Assembly (NCBI RefSeq): GCF_039555335.1
Contig: NC_092647.1
Location: forward strand, 9,493,274 to 9,557,273
DNA length: 64,000 nt
DNA from: Amphiura filiformis
Taxonomy: Eukaryota > Echinodermata > Ophiuroidea > Amphilepidida > Amphiuridae
Direction: 5' to 3'
The notes below the pieces were generated by a model, which did not search any database, was not told the origin of the DNA, and saw nothing but the letters and a program-made list of their open reading frames with translations. Each line of letters opens with the position of its first letter. The first letter of the stretch is position 1. The translations under genes were made by a program, and so were the position numbers. Below are positions 13,901 to 28,900 of this stretch, piece after piece.

Positions 13901-16900
13901 ATCTACATTGACATTCTGAAAATGACACTGGCCTGGAGGCAGCAGACTTCAAGATGTTTGTAATGTAGGACATTAAGTTGTGGAAAGCATCAAGTTCGAG
14001 GACCCACAATTCCCAGCAAGTAAGTTTTCTAGTAAGCAACCACAAATTGACTTTTTTCATGATTGTTTGGAAATACATCATTTCTTTTTCATTTTATTTC
14101 ATTTTATTTGCCAGTAAACATATAAAAATACATATATTGCATATTCAAAGCACTACGTCAAAAATACATTCAAATATTTAAAAACATTTATATACAGCAT
14201 GTGGGATCTAAGCAACTTGGCCCATTGGACATATAGCATCAACCCCTGGGAGGGTGTACCGGAGCAGCAAAATGACAAAAGAACAACAATACAAAAGGCA
14301 TAGAAAATATATAATAATAAACAAAATATTGCCCCAAAAAGGTAAAAACAACAACCCAGGATTAGATCTGGAACTGCCAGCTGATTTCATTTAAGTATTT
14401 TTAGTACCTCGTTAAAAACTAGGAAGACTCATCAAAAGTTGGTCCTTGACATGAGATGGTAAATTGTCAAAATAAATGGGTATTCTATTGAAAACTGTGA
14501 ATTTAATTAAAACTGTCTGTTCTGGCCTATGAATGGTGAAATTTAAAGAGTGTCTGCATGGCGTACATTAATCTTGATATATTTGAAAGGATTTAAGCTG
14601 TCAGCAACTGCTGACAAGGCCCCCCTGCTATTTTGGCCAAAGGGCCCGCTGCTTTTTTTTTTGCTTTAATTGTTTTCTGCAAGGTTCAAATGTGCGGTGG
14701 GTGGAATAGTAATGAAAAGTTTATGAATTGGTACACTGATAATCATGGAGCATTATACATTCTCAAAATAGAAGTAGGTCATCTAGTATGGGCCAAGGGC
14801 CCCGAATGTTAGATATAAGAGTATCATTAAAGCTGGTTCTAAAACTACAAAGGACCCTGTGGGCCCGTATGTGGACCGTGATACACTTAGGCCTAAATGC
14901 ATTTTCCCCTAGAAATGAATTTTGTCATTATTTTGGTCCATATAACCAAGATCAAGAGTTCCCGGGGCCCAAGTGTCAATACAAATGTCCAGTCGTTTCT
15001 CAATAACTATTCATGGGAACTTGAGCTCCAAAGGTCAAATATTATAGGCCCACTACAGTTCATGGTTCTGAATTGGTACACTTGGGCACTTGGGCAGGTA
15101 CCTTTACATGGGAACATGAGCCTTATAATGTCAAATATTATGGGCTACAGGGTCCAATTGTTAAATCAAAAGAGGTAGCCACTTTTTAACCAATAAAGCT
15201 GCTTCAGGACACTGTGTTGATAATACTGATAGCCTCCAAGTGTAAAACATTGGTACGGGTAAAGGCCCTCTATATGCATATTGACCCCTGCCGTCTGCCG
15301 TGGCCTTACCATTATCATTAGGCCAGATGGGCCCAGGGCCCAGAAAATAGCCATGTGCATCTTCCTTTTTTAGGTCTAAAACATCATGTTTTGGGCCAAT
15401 TAAATAGGGTAAAATTTCAAGATTTTGTGCGTGCAAAGCATGCAATGGCCCTTTATATATCAAAATTCACCGCCGAGCATGACATTTGACATTAATGTCA
15501 AATGTCATGCTCGACTCTTTCTAAATTGTTATACTTATGCCGCCACTATCGATCTTATACGTAAATCAAATTAAACTTAGCCACTTGAGTGCATATGCCT
15601 TCCCCACAATATTTTGCCAGAGGGATGGTCCATACAATCATCCCCAATGTTGCCTGGGTTTCTGACCAAATTAACCTCATATTTGGCCATTTTAGCACCA
15701 AAACTGCGCATTTCTACCATTAAGTCCCCCCAATATTTTGGCAGAGGGATGGTCCATACAATCATCACCTCCCCCATGTTGAGGCCTCTATGTGGGTTTC
15801 TGATCAAATTAACCTTATATTTGACAATTTTAGCCCCAAAAGTGCAAATTTTCGTGCACTTCGCGCGCATTTATTATACTTTTGCACCATATTTCATCAG
15901 TTTAACTTCAAAATGGCAACATTTTATGAGCGCATTTTTTTCTTGCCCTCCTCCCGACAAAAATTCAAGCACGCTCCTTCAACTCTTTTTCAACTCGATT
16001 TCAAATCTTTACTATTGGGCCCCCAGGATATTTTGCTGACAGGGCCCTTTTCCTTAAATCCGTCTCTGCACACCACACCAACACTTGGTAACATAGGCAA
16101 CAATATATGTATATCTTTCTCCAGTGAGGTAACAAGCCCTTGGAGGCAATGCCCTAGGTGCAATATACATCAATTTTGTATATTTCTGATTCTCCTAGTG
16201 AGTACACAAATACAGCTATACCCGATATATCAGTGTACACAAACTTATAGTTCTTATTTGCTTCTCAGTCCCTTTGTTTTAACATTTGGGGCCCTGGGCA
16301 TTATTTGAAAGCAACTCGTTAAGGTATACTAACTAGGCGCTGTAGCTGCTTTAGGATACAATATATGAGGCTCATCAATTTTGAGGTCCATTCGTCAAAT
16401 TTCAGGATGATAATTGAGAACTAGAGTGCCTTATATCTGTACACAAATACAGCTATACCCATGAAAGCATATTATCAGTGTACACAAACTTATAGTTCTT
16501 ATTTGCTTCTCAGTCCCTTTGTTTTGGCAATTTCACCATTTTGAATTTTAACTGTAAACATATTCAGGAATGGCAATTTCACCATTGTTTTATACATTTA
16601 ATCTTTGTTGTCTTCTTTGCTGCTCAAGGGAAGGCCACTCTATTCTCCGGTAATTATTGCATACAAACCGAGCTGCCCTGCACTGTATTGCCTCAATTCT
16701 TTGGATGTCGGACACATGGGGGTCCCATACAGCAATAAGCAAACTCAAGGTGTGGTCTTACCAATGCAAAGTACATTATTTTGCTGTGTTACATACTCTG
16801 GGCACCTTCAGAGATTTCTGCAAATAAACCAAAGAGCATTGTTGGCTTTAACAGTATATTGTTGATATAATATGAACATATCAGATTACTACTGAGTTCA

Positions 16901-19900
16901 ACCCCCAGATATGGGTGATGAGATACAGTTTCCAGGTTATCAGTGCCCATTCTATATGTATGAATGACAGGATTTTTCTTTGTAGTTATTCGCAATGTCT
17001 TAAACACAAAGCCCTAGTTCCTTTGTAGTTTTAGAGCTAGCATTGTCAACCTGTTGCTCCTTATTTTAACATTTGGGGCCCTGGGGCCCATAATATTTGA
17101 CATATGGGGCTCATGAACACTTGCAAATATAGAGTACCCCTGGGGTTATCAGTGTACCAACTCAGGCCCCTGGGGCCCCTAACATTAGACCTCTGGGGCC
17201 AAGATGGGTAGGTCCCATAAGTGTACCACATATTGGCCCTGGGGTCTTTGTAGTTTTAGCGCTAGCCTTGTCACTTTGATGTGTTTGATACGAAAGGAAG
17301 AGGATGGAGGAGAAGAAGAAACCACAGAATAACAACATACCCTTCATACTTTGCATGTGGTTATATGATCTATTATATGATGCCAAAATCTCATCAACAA
17401 TGAGGTAAATTGGGAGTAGGGGGATGCACGCTGTTAAACAAAATATGTTCTTGTAGAAATGACAAAGCAGAGTCACATCACTCACACACATTAGTCAATG
17501 TATAACATAGGCATAGATCACTGGGGGAGGGGGGATAACTCCCCCCCCCCAATATTTTGCCAGGGGGGATGGTCCATACAATCACCCCCCCCCCCCATGT
17601 TGATGCCTGTATGTGGGTTTCTGACCAAATTAACCTCATATTTGGCCATTTTATCCCCAGAATGCAAATTTGTTTAGCGCTTCAGCAAATTTATTCCATT
17701 TTGCACCATATTTCAACAGTTAAGCTTCAAATTGGTAAAATTTTTTCACGTGCTTGTACCATAAACTTATTATGTTGCCAAAAGGCAGAATTCACTATAC
17801 TTCAAGAAAAATTTTTTGAACCCCCATCTCCCCCAATGTCAAAAAGAAATCTATGCCACTGATGTATAAAAGGTGGTATATATGGTGTTTTGGGTCAATT
17901 ATGATTATCTATTGGGCCAAAAGAGTATCCTTACACTTGGAAAGATAATCACAATTTCAAAACTGAACAATATTGGGGTAAATTTGTTTTTTAATAGATG
18001 CACTATCTAATCCTTCACATTATGACACCACATTGAATCCAATGTGACCTCAAGAAGTAAAGTTACAAGCAATTGAATAGACGAAAGGTCTAATTTTAAA
18101 AGTGACAAACTGGCCTATTCTAGGTACAAAAAGATTCCAACAAGTGCAATAAAGAGACAACACAGTTTCTTCAATGGAGCTTTATTTAAAGCAGTTTTAT
18201 TTCAGTTTTACTTCTCTGTACTTTTCATAACTTTCATTTTATTTGTCAGTTCTTTTGTTTCAGTTTTTTTTTTTTCTTTGTTTTAAAGTAAAGGCACACA
18301 TAAATTAGCCATTCACCACTCTCAAACCAGATGTCTAGTCTGTGGAGTTTTGAATTGGCCAGTTTGTCACTTTTAAAACTGGACCTTTGTCTAATCAAAC
18401 GCTTGTAACTTTGCTCCTTGAAGTCACATTGGATTCAATTGGGTATCAATGTGCCAGAGTATATAGTGCATCTATCAAACAAATAAATTTACCCAAATAT
18501 GGTTTAGTTTTAAAATTAGGATTTTTCTTCCAAGTGTAATGATACTTTTTTGGTGCAGTATATATGAGCAGCTACTGTGCAATTGCAATACACTATTTAA
18601 TACAGACTGACATCTTGAATTTGATTCCCATTACGCTTTGGTCACACAGATCTATAAAATACACCATCTTATTTGTGTCTTTAAAGAATATAAACATTGT
18701 TTTTCAGAAATTGGTATCCAGGTGAGCCAAATGATTCGGGTGGTTCGGAGGATTGTGCTGAGTTCTGGCCTTCTCATAATGGTCAGTGGAATGATGATAC
18801 ATGTACCAAAGCCAACGATATGAGATATGTGTGCCAACGATCAATAGGTAATTATCAAGATGGATTGCAATTTATTCACTTATTTATTATTTTTCAATGT
18901 TTTAATTATATAATTAAAATTTAGTTGTTAGCTTTTAAATCTTGTAAAATTGCTTTAAATGTGTGCATTTACCTATATCGTCATAATCCATTAATAGCTA
19001 ATAAATTGTACCCAAAATGTCACAAAGTTTTTGCACAGAGCTGACAAATTGATTTATTCAAATGTAACTACCAGATTACAATAAGTTATCTGTTGATTAG
19101 AAGCAAACATTTTTTAAATGGTTTAAAGATTACTTACATAATAGAAAACAGTATGTGTATTACAATTCTTGTAAATCTGAATATAAAGATATAATATGTG
19201 GAGTACCTCAAGGCTCCATCCTAGGCCCATTATTGTTCATTTTGTATGTTAATGATATCATAAATACTTCCACCATTCTAAAATTTGTCTTGTTTGCCGA
19301 TGATACTACTATAACTTATTCACATAAGGACATTGTGTCCAAATACGATCTTATCAACAATGAATTAAAAGAAGTTAATAATTGGTTTAAGGCTAATAAG
19401 CTATCAGTGAATGCAAGCAAGACTAATTATATGGTGCTTGGTACAAATCACAAAACATCACGCGTATTGTACAATGCTACTAATAATATTATATTAGATA
19501 ATGTAATCCTGGAAAGGTTGAATAAGACCAAATTTCTTGGAGTGACAATTGATGAGAATCTAACTTGGAAATTTCATATTACCAACATCTCAAAGAATAT
19601 ATCTAGAGGTGTTGGTGTAATAAACCAACTGAAACATTTTGTTCCCGAACGAATAATGTATTCACTATATTGTACTTTAATACTTCCTTACATAAACTAC
19701 GGTATCTTAGCATGGGGAAATACTTGTCAAAAATATTTGGAAAAGATTTTCAAACTTAAAAAAAGCCCTTAGAATGATATCGAATAGTCACTTTTTAAGT
19801 CACTCAGCCCCTATTTTCAAGAATTACAATTTGCTTAATGTTTATGATAGTTATGATCTCGAACTAAGCACTTTCATGTACAAGTATAATACCAATCTGT

Positions 19901-22900
19901 TACCAAAGGCCTTCAATAGTTATTTCGTTGAGCAGAGGAATCACCTCAGGTATCACACAAGAAACGCTGAAGATTACAAGATCTGTCTTACAAAAACAGA
20001 GTTTGCTAACAAAACAATAAGAACCGCCGGGCCAAGAAAATGGCATTCGATTGACAGATGCGCCAAAACGGCTACATCAGTAAAACTCTTTAGATCCCAA
20101 ATTAAAACAAACCTTATGGAAATGTACACTTAATATCTCTTAGTTTTGATTTACTTATTTTTATTTTTCTCCCTTTTAAAACAAAAAATCGATTAAAATT
20201 AACTGATCTCTTAGCATTTATATTATATTTACAAAATGTTCAGCTTTCTTTTGCGATATACGTGAGCATATGTTATGAAATCCTAATTTGTCTTACACTT
20301 ATATTCTGCATGTTCTTTATTCATCATTTTTTTTTGCTTAGTTCGTTCTACATGAATGTATGAAAGAGGGTGGGGGGGGTGTTTGTATGTATGTATTTGT
20401 ATTTTATTAGATAAATTAAGAAACTTAGGCTAAGGTTAAGGGGGTGCTTGTTCAGGCCTTTTTGGCCTTCTGAGCATCTCCTCATTCAAATGTGTTGTCT
20501 TGCTGTTATTGTATTGTTGTATTTTGAATGAAATAAAGACTGATTGATTGATTGATTGATTGAAAGGTATTAATGATCATTATGGTAGCATTAGTGTCTG
20601 TCTGCCACCAACAAATCAGTTGTTTTTGAGTATTTGAAATCAATCATTTAATTGAGATATCAATTCTCAACAATTGAATATTATATAAAATGATTGATTG
20701 CCCAAAAGTGGATACCAATTATTCATCTTCTTTTGAATATGTTTTGTTGCACTCTTGTCCCATACCCATTTTGTGATATTCATACAGACACCACTATTCT
20801 ATGTGATCATGACAATGGGTGGATAACCTTTGCTGACAAATGCTACTACTTCAAAGATAGCTGGCTTAAATCCTGGGCAAGTGCTGAAACCTGGTGTGCT
20901 GGTCAAGGTGCAAATCTCGTCTCAGTTAACACCAAAGAGGAACAAATCTTCCTCAATGATCTGCAGATAATCTTCCAGCAAAAATATTGGATTGGTTTTT
21001 CAGACAAGGTAATGTAAACCAATTAATGTTTTTCCGTGTTTGTTCAATTCAGACACAACCATCCTATGTGACCATTTTAATGGATGGCAAACATTCCAGG
21101 ACAGATGTTACTATTTCAGAGAGACAAAAAAAAATTGGAAAAATTCAGAAAAATGGTGCGTGGGTGTAGGTGCAAATCTTGTCTCAGTGAATAGTCAGGA
21201 GGTGCAGACTTTTCTGAATGCTGTACAACTCACTTATGCAGATAACTATTGGATTGGCTTCTCAGATAAGGTGAGAACAGGTCAGTGGGTCCCTATCAAA
21301 CACCAGTGGCAGTGCTACAGGGTGGGTGGGGGTCAAGGAATATTTTTCTTTCCCCCCCCCCAGTTTGCCCCTCGCCACTTTTGAGGCAAACCCCCAAGAT
21401 TATGTCAATTTCCACTTTTGGCGGCAACTTTGCGCAAGATTTTGCCCCCTGGTGCTGCCACTGTGGAAAACATTACCTTGTATGGAAGACATGACCTTAA
21501 TAATCTACAGTGGCAAAGCCTGAGTCATCCTTGGGGGTAGGGATCGAATATGATTGGGGGCAACGATCAATATTGGGGGCACAATCCATTTTTTTGTAAT
21601 TTTCCTATGTGATTTTCTAAATTTTCAAATCAATCAGGGGGTGTATCCCCCTGTATGGTGCCTCTATATGCTCTGCCACTGACAGGGAGTGGGAGTTTCA
21701 AATAGGGTTACCTGAATTGAACCCCATTTGAAGTCTGGGTCCCCTGGGGATAAAAGATCATGTCTTCCATAGGGGGTGTATGGATTTAGAATAGCCCAAT
21801 GTTGGAATCACAAAATCATGGTAGCCATGTTGGAATCACAAAATCATGGTAGCCAGGGTTGCCAATTGAAGCAAACAATATACAAAATGCCATGGCATTC
21901 ATGCTCACCTGGCATTTTGAAAAGGCCAGCAGCAAATAAAACCTTATCATCATTTACTATTTTTGCTCATAAGTGCACTCAATACATTAGTATACTTTTT
22001 ATACACACACACATACCAAAATGTCGAGTACAAAGCATCTGTTTCTATATTAAATAGAATTGTAGTCATGTCAGCTACTTATTCTTATGCATTTTTCTTG
22101 CAAACACAAGTGAAATAGTGAAATGATGTACATTGTACATGCACAGTAGGGCACTCAGTATTTCAATCAGGGCACAGTACCAACTCAAACTCATTTTTTT
22201 GAAACAGAGAAAAAAAATTGTTATAAGACTAGTACTGCTACCCATCTGATTAAGTTGACGGAAATTTCTGCTAATGTCATTTTACATGTTTTAAAATTAT
22301 AAGAACTTTTCACTAATTTGAAAGCTATGTATATTCCTTTTCAGTATGCCCCAGCAGCTGGTCAGTATGAGTGGTCAGATGGGTCATCTTCAACAGATTT
22401 TGTGAATTGGGCTGCAGGACAACCAGATAACTCGTAAGTTTGCTGCACGTATTGCTTCAGTGTTTTCAGTATATGATAGCCAAATGTTAATCTTTACCCA
22501 TAGGAGCCAGCGCACATAAACATTAAAAAGAAACCAGTGCGTTGGGTCGGATTTGAACCAGTGACCTTTGTAATACTAGCACGGCACTATAACCAACTGA
22601 GCCACAGAGGCTTGCTGGAGAAGAGCTTGAGATTTAAATCTATAGGTATTAGGTTTGAATGATGTTTGTTACATTCCTAGCAAAAGACATCAGAACTGCA
22701 TATTTATAACCAATACACAAAATCACACAGAGTTGAAAATTATTATACTTAATTCTTATGTCTGGGTTAATAGGATGAACAAATTTTAAAATAAAATAAT
22801 TTCCACCCCTGATATGTTACTTTGTGTGTTTGTTATAAATTGCTAGTATTATGAAGGTCGATTCGGGCCAGATGCACTGTTCTTTATTTTAACATATGCA

Positions 22901-25900
22901 CTGGCAGTTCTGGGTAAAGATTAAAATTTGTTCATCCTATCAACACCAAAGAACTAAGTATAATAATTTTCATGATAGCCTAATGTTTGCATAAGGTAAT
23001 GATCATAGTAACTAAATTTTCAAAAATGCCTCTGGCCTCCATAGACCAGATCATATCACATACTTCTGGCCACTAGCCAGTTGGGCAGGTAACCTGAAAA
23101 AGTTACCAACATGACAGAAATGTTGCCAACCTGACATTTGCCCTAGTCAGAATATGTCTATTAAATAATTTAACGAAAAATATAACTACTCTGACCGTGT
23201 TGTGACCATTTGATTTATTGAATATTGATGCATGGAAAAGGAATAATAAGATATTGCTTCACTGAGGAGTATGTGTGGCCGAGTGGATAAAGCGCCCGAC
23301 TCATAATCTATAGGTTGAGAGTTCGAGCCCCGCTCGTGCCAACATGTTGTGTCCTTGGGCAAGGCACTTTATCCTCATTGCATACGGGTTATTGGGTGGA
23401 GTTGGATGTTTGTATAGTTGTTTGTTTCGATGTTGCAATATTGGCACTGATTAAGCTGCTGCCTGCAAAATTGCATTGTGTCTGTTCAAGTGTGTTTAAT
23501 GTAAATTCTAGCAATTTGACCTGCGGGTCACTATTAGAGTTTGAAATAAAAAAACCTTCCACTTTCACATTTCTTTCTTCATCAGTTCATCCATCCCCAC
23601 TGTCTTTTAGTTTTGGAGCTTTGTCCGAGTTGTCCCCTGCAACATTTTTCTGATATTTATAATGAAACTCTCTTTTCACTAAAACGAACCCAGAGCTAGC
23701 ATTTCTTACACATCAGGCTGGTGGATACTTTTGGAAATTTACCTGCCCGACAGCAAAGTCACCCACCCTTGGTGTTTGGGCAGGTGTTCAAGTACATATC
23801 ACATATATCAATATCTGCAGATAGCTGATTGCAAATTCATTAGGATTGGAAACCATGTCAGCATCATTTTTTTTTGTGACAATTAAGAAATTGTATGGGT
23901 TAATCCGATGCATGAATGCTTGGAAATCAAGCAGCTTGTTAACAGTTTGATTTTTGTTCACCAGCCCTACATTTTATCATCCTGTTATGGATTTGCTAGT
24001 TCTTTTATAGGGTAGCTGTTCCAAACTCTATGGTTACCTAATTTTTGCATCACCAATGTGGTGACCCATTAACTCTAACATTAAGAACTAAGACAAAGCT
24101 TTCCAAAGACAGTAAGGATCGATACAAGATGGTCCCATACTGATATGCATCTCCTAAAACATTGCATCTGCAAGTAAAATGTGTAATCGATGCAGGATTT
24201 AGATCTGCTCAGGGTGGCACCATGGAGGACACCCAGAAAAACACCTTGGAAAACAGCCCAGTCAAACAGTAAATTTGCATTATCTTGGTCAAAATTGCAC
24301 AATTTTATTCAATTTGTTTAATTTTTTGTTGAATTGTGAAATGTACCCTAAACAAATTCTGATGATGGCACTATTAGAGTGTTTCTATTACCGATAAAAC
24401 TGTTTGCCGTCAAATAGTGGCGAAAGGCAGATAACGGTCAGTTTCCATTGCACATTGTTTACCGGTAAATACTTGATGAACAGCATCGATTGACACGCCT
24501 TTAAAGTTTGCCGGTGAAAGGTTGTGCACTGATGTCAATCCCTGGGTCAATGGCAAAGCATTGTGGAATTTAGTATTGTAGTATTTTCTTAATTTTTTGG
24601 CTAAAAATGAGGTAGCAAACTCGAGAAAAGAAGACTGAAGAATATGGGTTTTTTTATTAGCGTTATCATTCGTTCTCGTAGGCCTATCACATTACGTCAT
24701 TGGGGAATCCCCTCAAATATAAACAAGCTAGCTCATTGACGATGCAGAGGTCAATTTCGCGACTCAACTTCCGTTTTCTTCCCCGTATGTGCATTCTCTC
24801 GGAACGGAGTGAGTTTCTATTGGAGTTTGCTGGTAAGCGTCCCGCTATTTTTCTTCCTTAAGAAGGAAAACGTTACCGGTAAACTCTCACCGCTATTTAC
24901 CGGTAAATAGCGGGGAAGGTCAGTTTCTATTGAGCAGAATTAATCCCTTTACCGTCTCTTTACCGGTAAATGGTCCCAATAGAAACACGCCTTATGCTTA
25001 ATGAGCCTCGAAATTGTCTTGGAACTTTGTAATTTTGGATGAGCTATGAAAACATTTATAACAAAATGACTGAAATCTCATATTGCTTAGAAGCAAACAT
25101 GTCCCTACCCAATGTCATTTATGCATAGAAGCTTTTAAATGCAAGTGTGCTTGAAAGTTATGATAACTAGATATTTGAGGCAATGCAGAGTAAGACCCCC
25201 GAGATGGTGTCAAATGAATGAGAAAAAAATAAGGAATACAATTTTGAAAGAGCCTGGTCACGGCCCAGTTTGGGAACCTCTGCTTTTCCAGATCCAGATT
25301 GACACTTGCTGAGCGAGGTTCAGCATTTGTCTGTCTGTGTGTATTTTGGAAAGACTTGATTACTCAAAGTTAAATGTTTATCATACTGAATTTAAATGAT
25401 ATGTGAAAAAGCAAGTTTGTTTTCAGGAAAAAATTGTTTCAGTTTGTTGTCATTGTCAAATGGACTTTCCAAAGCGTTTCTGTGAAATTAGTTTGCCTAT
25501 GTGTTGATTAACTACAACAGAAATGTAAGCATCAAACTTGTTTGTTTGTTTTACTAGAAATTACAACAATGGTGGTAACTGTGCTCGTGTGCTAAATACA
25601 GCAACTAATGGTGAATGGAGCACTGAGAAATGTGGCAATACTAACTACTTTGTATGCGAAAGAGACCAAGGTAAGCACAGTGCCAAGGCACGGCAAATTG
25701 TGCCAAGGCACGGCAAATTGTCTCGCCAGACCACGGTAAATGACTCTTAAGGCAGGAAACTTGGTTCCCACATGTTGGCAAGGAAAAATTATAAAAACAC
25801 CTTGATTTGTATGAGTAAACTACACATCCCAATGCTTGAAACCACAAATATTTGAGTCACTTATCAATATCAATTAGTTAGTTTAACCTTAATTTTAGGA

Positions 25901-28900
25901 AAAACTTCAACTCTGATTCAAACTTTTACTATTGGAAAAATTGTAAATGAATGTTATCTAAAATCTCTGGCCAGCTTTTTTGCCTAAGTCCATTAATTGA
26001 GTTATGTAAGCTATCCACCAGTGGATCTTCTGCGACCCCTACGCAGAACTTCCGTTAGTGGAATAACTGCACACGGTGGACGGAGGGAATCCACAGTCGG
26101 ATTTTTGGCGCACGTGCGCTGAAACTACCCTCCCGGTATATAGGCGCCGGTGGAGGTCGCAGGGAATCCACTGACGGATTTTCGGCGCACGTGCACAGGG
26201 AATCCACTGACGGATTTTCGGCACACGTGCGCTGAAACAACCCTCCGTATAGGTGTCAGTGGAGTATTTCTGCGCGCACGGTCGCAGGGAATCCACTGAC
26301 GGATTTTCGGCGCACGTGCGCAAAAACTCCCCTCCGTATATAGACGCCGGTGGAGTATTTCTGCGCACGGTTGCAGGGAATCCACTGACGGATTTTCGGC
26401 GCACGCGCGCAAAAACTCCCCTCCGTATATAGGCGCCGGTGGAGTATTTCTGCGCACGGTCGCAGGGAATCCACTGACGGATTTTCGGCGCACGTTTTTC
26501 TTGAATTTAATAGGCGCCGGTGGAGGTCGCAGGGAATCCACTGACGGATTTTCGGCGCACGTGCACAGGGAATCCACTGACGGATTTTCGGCACACGTGC
26601 GCTGAAACAACCCTCCGTATAGGTGCCAGTGGAGTATTTCTGCGCACGGTCGCAGGGAATCCACTGACGGATTTTCGGCGCACGTGCGCAAAAACTCCCT
26701 CCGTATATAGACGCCGGTGGAGTATTTCTGCGCACGGTTGCAGGGAATCCACTGACGGATTTTCGGCGCACGTGCGCAAAAACTCCCCTCCGTATATAGG
26801 CGCCGGTGGAGTATTTCTGCGCACGGTCGCAGGGAATCCACTGACGGATTTTCGGCGCACGTTTTTCTTGAATTGTTATGATTTAATATTGGCCTACCCT
26901 AGAATGTTACATAAGAGAAAAAGGGTAGAAAGTAAGAAATATTATTTAGGCCTATATTTTTAGAGTCAGAAGTTACGGCTCTGCGCATCAAATATCTTGT
27001 GTTTAAAAAGAATAACTTAGAAAGTTTGAAATGTATATATTTTTAGAGTTTATTTTTAATACGGTGGAGTATTTATTCTAGGGTAGGCCATTATTAAATC
27101 ATAACAATTCAAGAAAAACGTGCGTCGAAAATCCGTCAGTGGATTCTCTGCGACCGTGCGCAGAAATACTCCACCGGAGCTATATACGGAGGGAAGTTTC
27201 TGCGCACGTGCGCCGAAAATCCGTCACTGTGGATTCCCTGCGACCGTGCGCAGAAATGCTCCAGCGGAGCTATACGGAGGATTGTTTCAGTGCACGTGCG
27301 CAGAAAAATCCGTCAGTGGATTCATTAAGCCCACCGTGCGCAGTTAATCCACTAGCGGATGTTCTGCGTAGGGGTCGCAGAAGCTCCACTGGTGGATCAT
27401 GTACATACATGATTAATTACATAATAGCAGGTGTTTCTAGTCTGTGACAGTATCAAAGCTGTCAAAAAATGATTTCTGAAAGCTGAAAAATAACAAAAGC
27501 TGTTGAGAAAATTAGTTGAAAAAACTTGTTGTGTTGAACTTTCAACAAAAAAATGACCAAAAAATATGTACGTAACAAGAGCCAAAATTCATTCATAAAG
27601 AAAGATCTATTTCTAAGAATTAATCTCTTGATACTTTAAAAGTCACTGTTCAAACGCTAATGCTTTCGCTGGGCAGGAAAACACTATTCAGAAAAACACC
27701 AGGTAAAGTTGACTTAGGCTAGGTAAAGTTGGTTAAATATTTGCTCGCAGCCATCTTCTCTCATTCTGTTGTGAGCCTGATTGTGATGTGCATTATCACA
27801 ATGGGGAGAAAAATCTGTGCGGTACCTGGCGGCGGGATGACTCCTTTATGCTGTAGATGTACAGTGTTTATTGGAACAAGATTGCTTGTGGCTGGCAAAA
27901 TCGTGAAATTACCAGACATGTAAAACCCAATAATAATGGTTCAGTTTTAGAAACATGCATATCTCCACTTCATTTATGACTTCAAGATATTGGATACATA
28001 CCAAATTGAACACATGAATACAAAATTCAAGTCCATGGAAAGTGATTTTGAGAAAACTAAAAGAAAAAGATGTGTATCATTTTAATTCCTTCAGTTAGAT
28101 TTACCTGGTAAATAGGGCAAGTTTTACGGTTAGTACCTGCTAGTCCGAAGGATCGCTAGTCCGAAGGATCGCTAGTCCGAAGGTTCGCTAGTCCGAAGGT
28201 TCGCTAGTCCGAACACGTATTTCAATGGAGGATGTGACGGTCGCTAGTCCGAATTTGCAAAAAGGTTCGCTAGTCCGAAAAAAGGTTCGCTAATCCGAAG
28301 GTTCGCTAGTCCAAGATCACTTAGGGGTCATCTGAGGTCAAATGACTAAAATCTGTCGTATGGGCATTAAACTTGGTGGGTACAGTCAACATTGCTAGTA
28401 AACTGTCTGAACATACAAACTCCTCCCACACACGGCGGGGGTTGTTTTGGTAAAGCAATACCAACACCACGAGGGGATATCCCATATCCCAACCTGTGCT
28501 CTGGGCATCTTGTAAAACATAAACATTACACAGCCGTGCGGCCTATTACATTTCCATATTATTTCCTTCTTTAATCACCCCACACTCCCCATCCACCATC
28601 CAGGCTTCGCCCATACAGGGTTCTGAAAAGAAACTCACATTTAAACACAACCACTACCATACCATCACACACCAACCGCGTATGCCGAAAACCGCGCAAC
28701 CCGAGAACCGCTCTAGTTCTTTCTTTCTTTCTTTCTTTCTTAAATTCGGACTAGCGGACCTTATTTAAAATTCGGACTAGCGAACCTTATTTATAATTCG
28801 GACTAGCGAACCTTCGGACTAGCGAACCTTCGGACTAGCGAACCTTCGGACTGGCGGGCCTTCGGACTAGCGGGCTGTAACCGTTTTACATGCAAATGAG

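Noticed and set aside
19155..20133. Two adjacent open frames as host genes
   Set aside because: They contain reverse-transcriptase motifs, are joined by a one-base frame break and end in an AATAAA and (TTGA)n tail: a dead LINE.
26125..26860. Open frames of 117-238 codons on both strands across the 26-kb repeats
   Set aside because: They follow the repeat unit and its inverted copies, lack splice or domain context and show no family motif.
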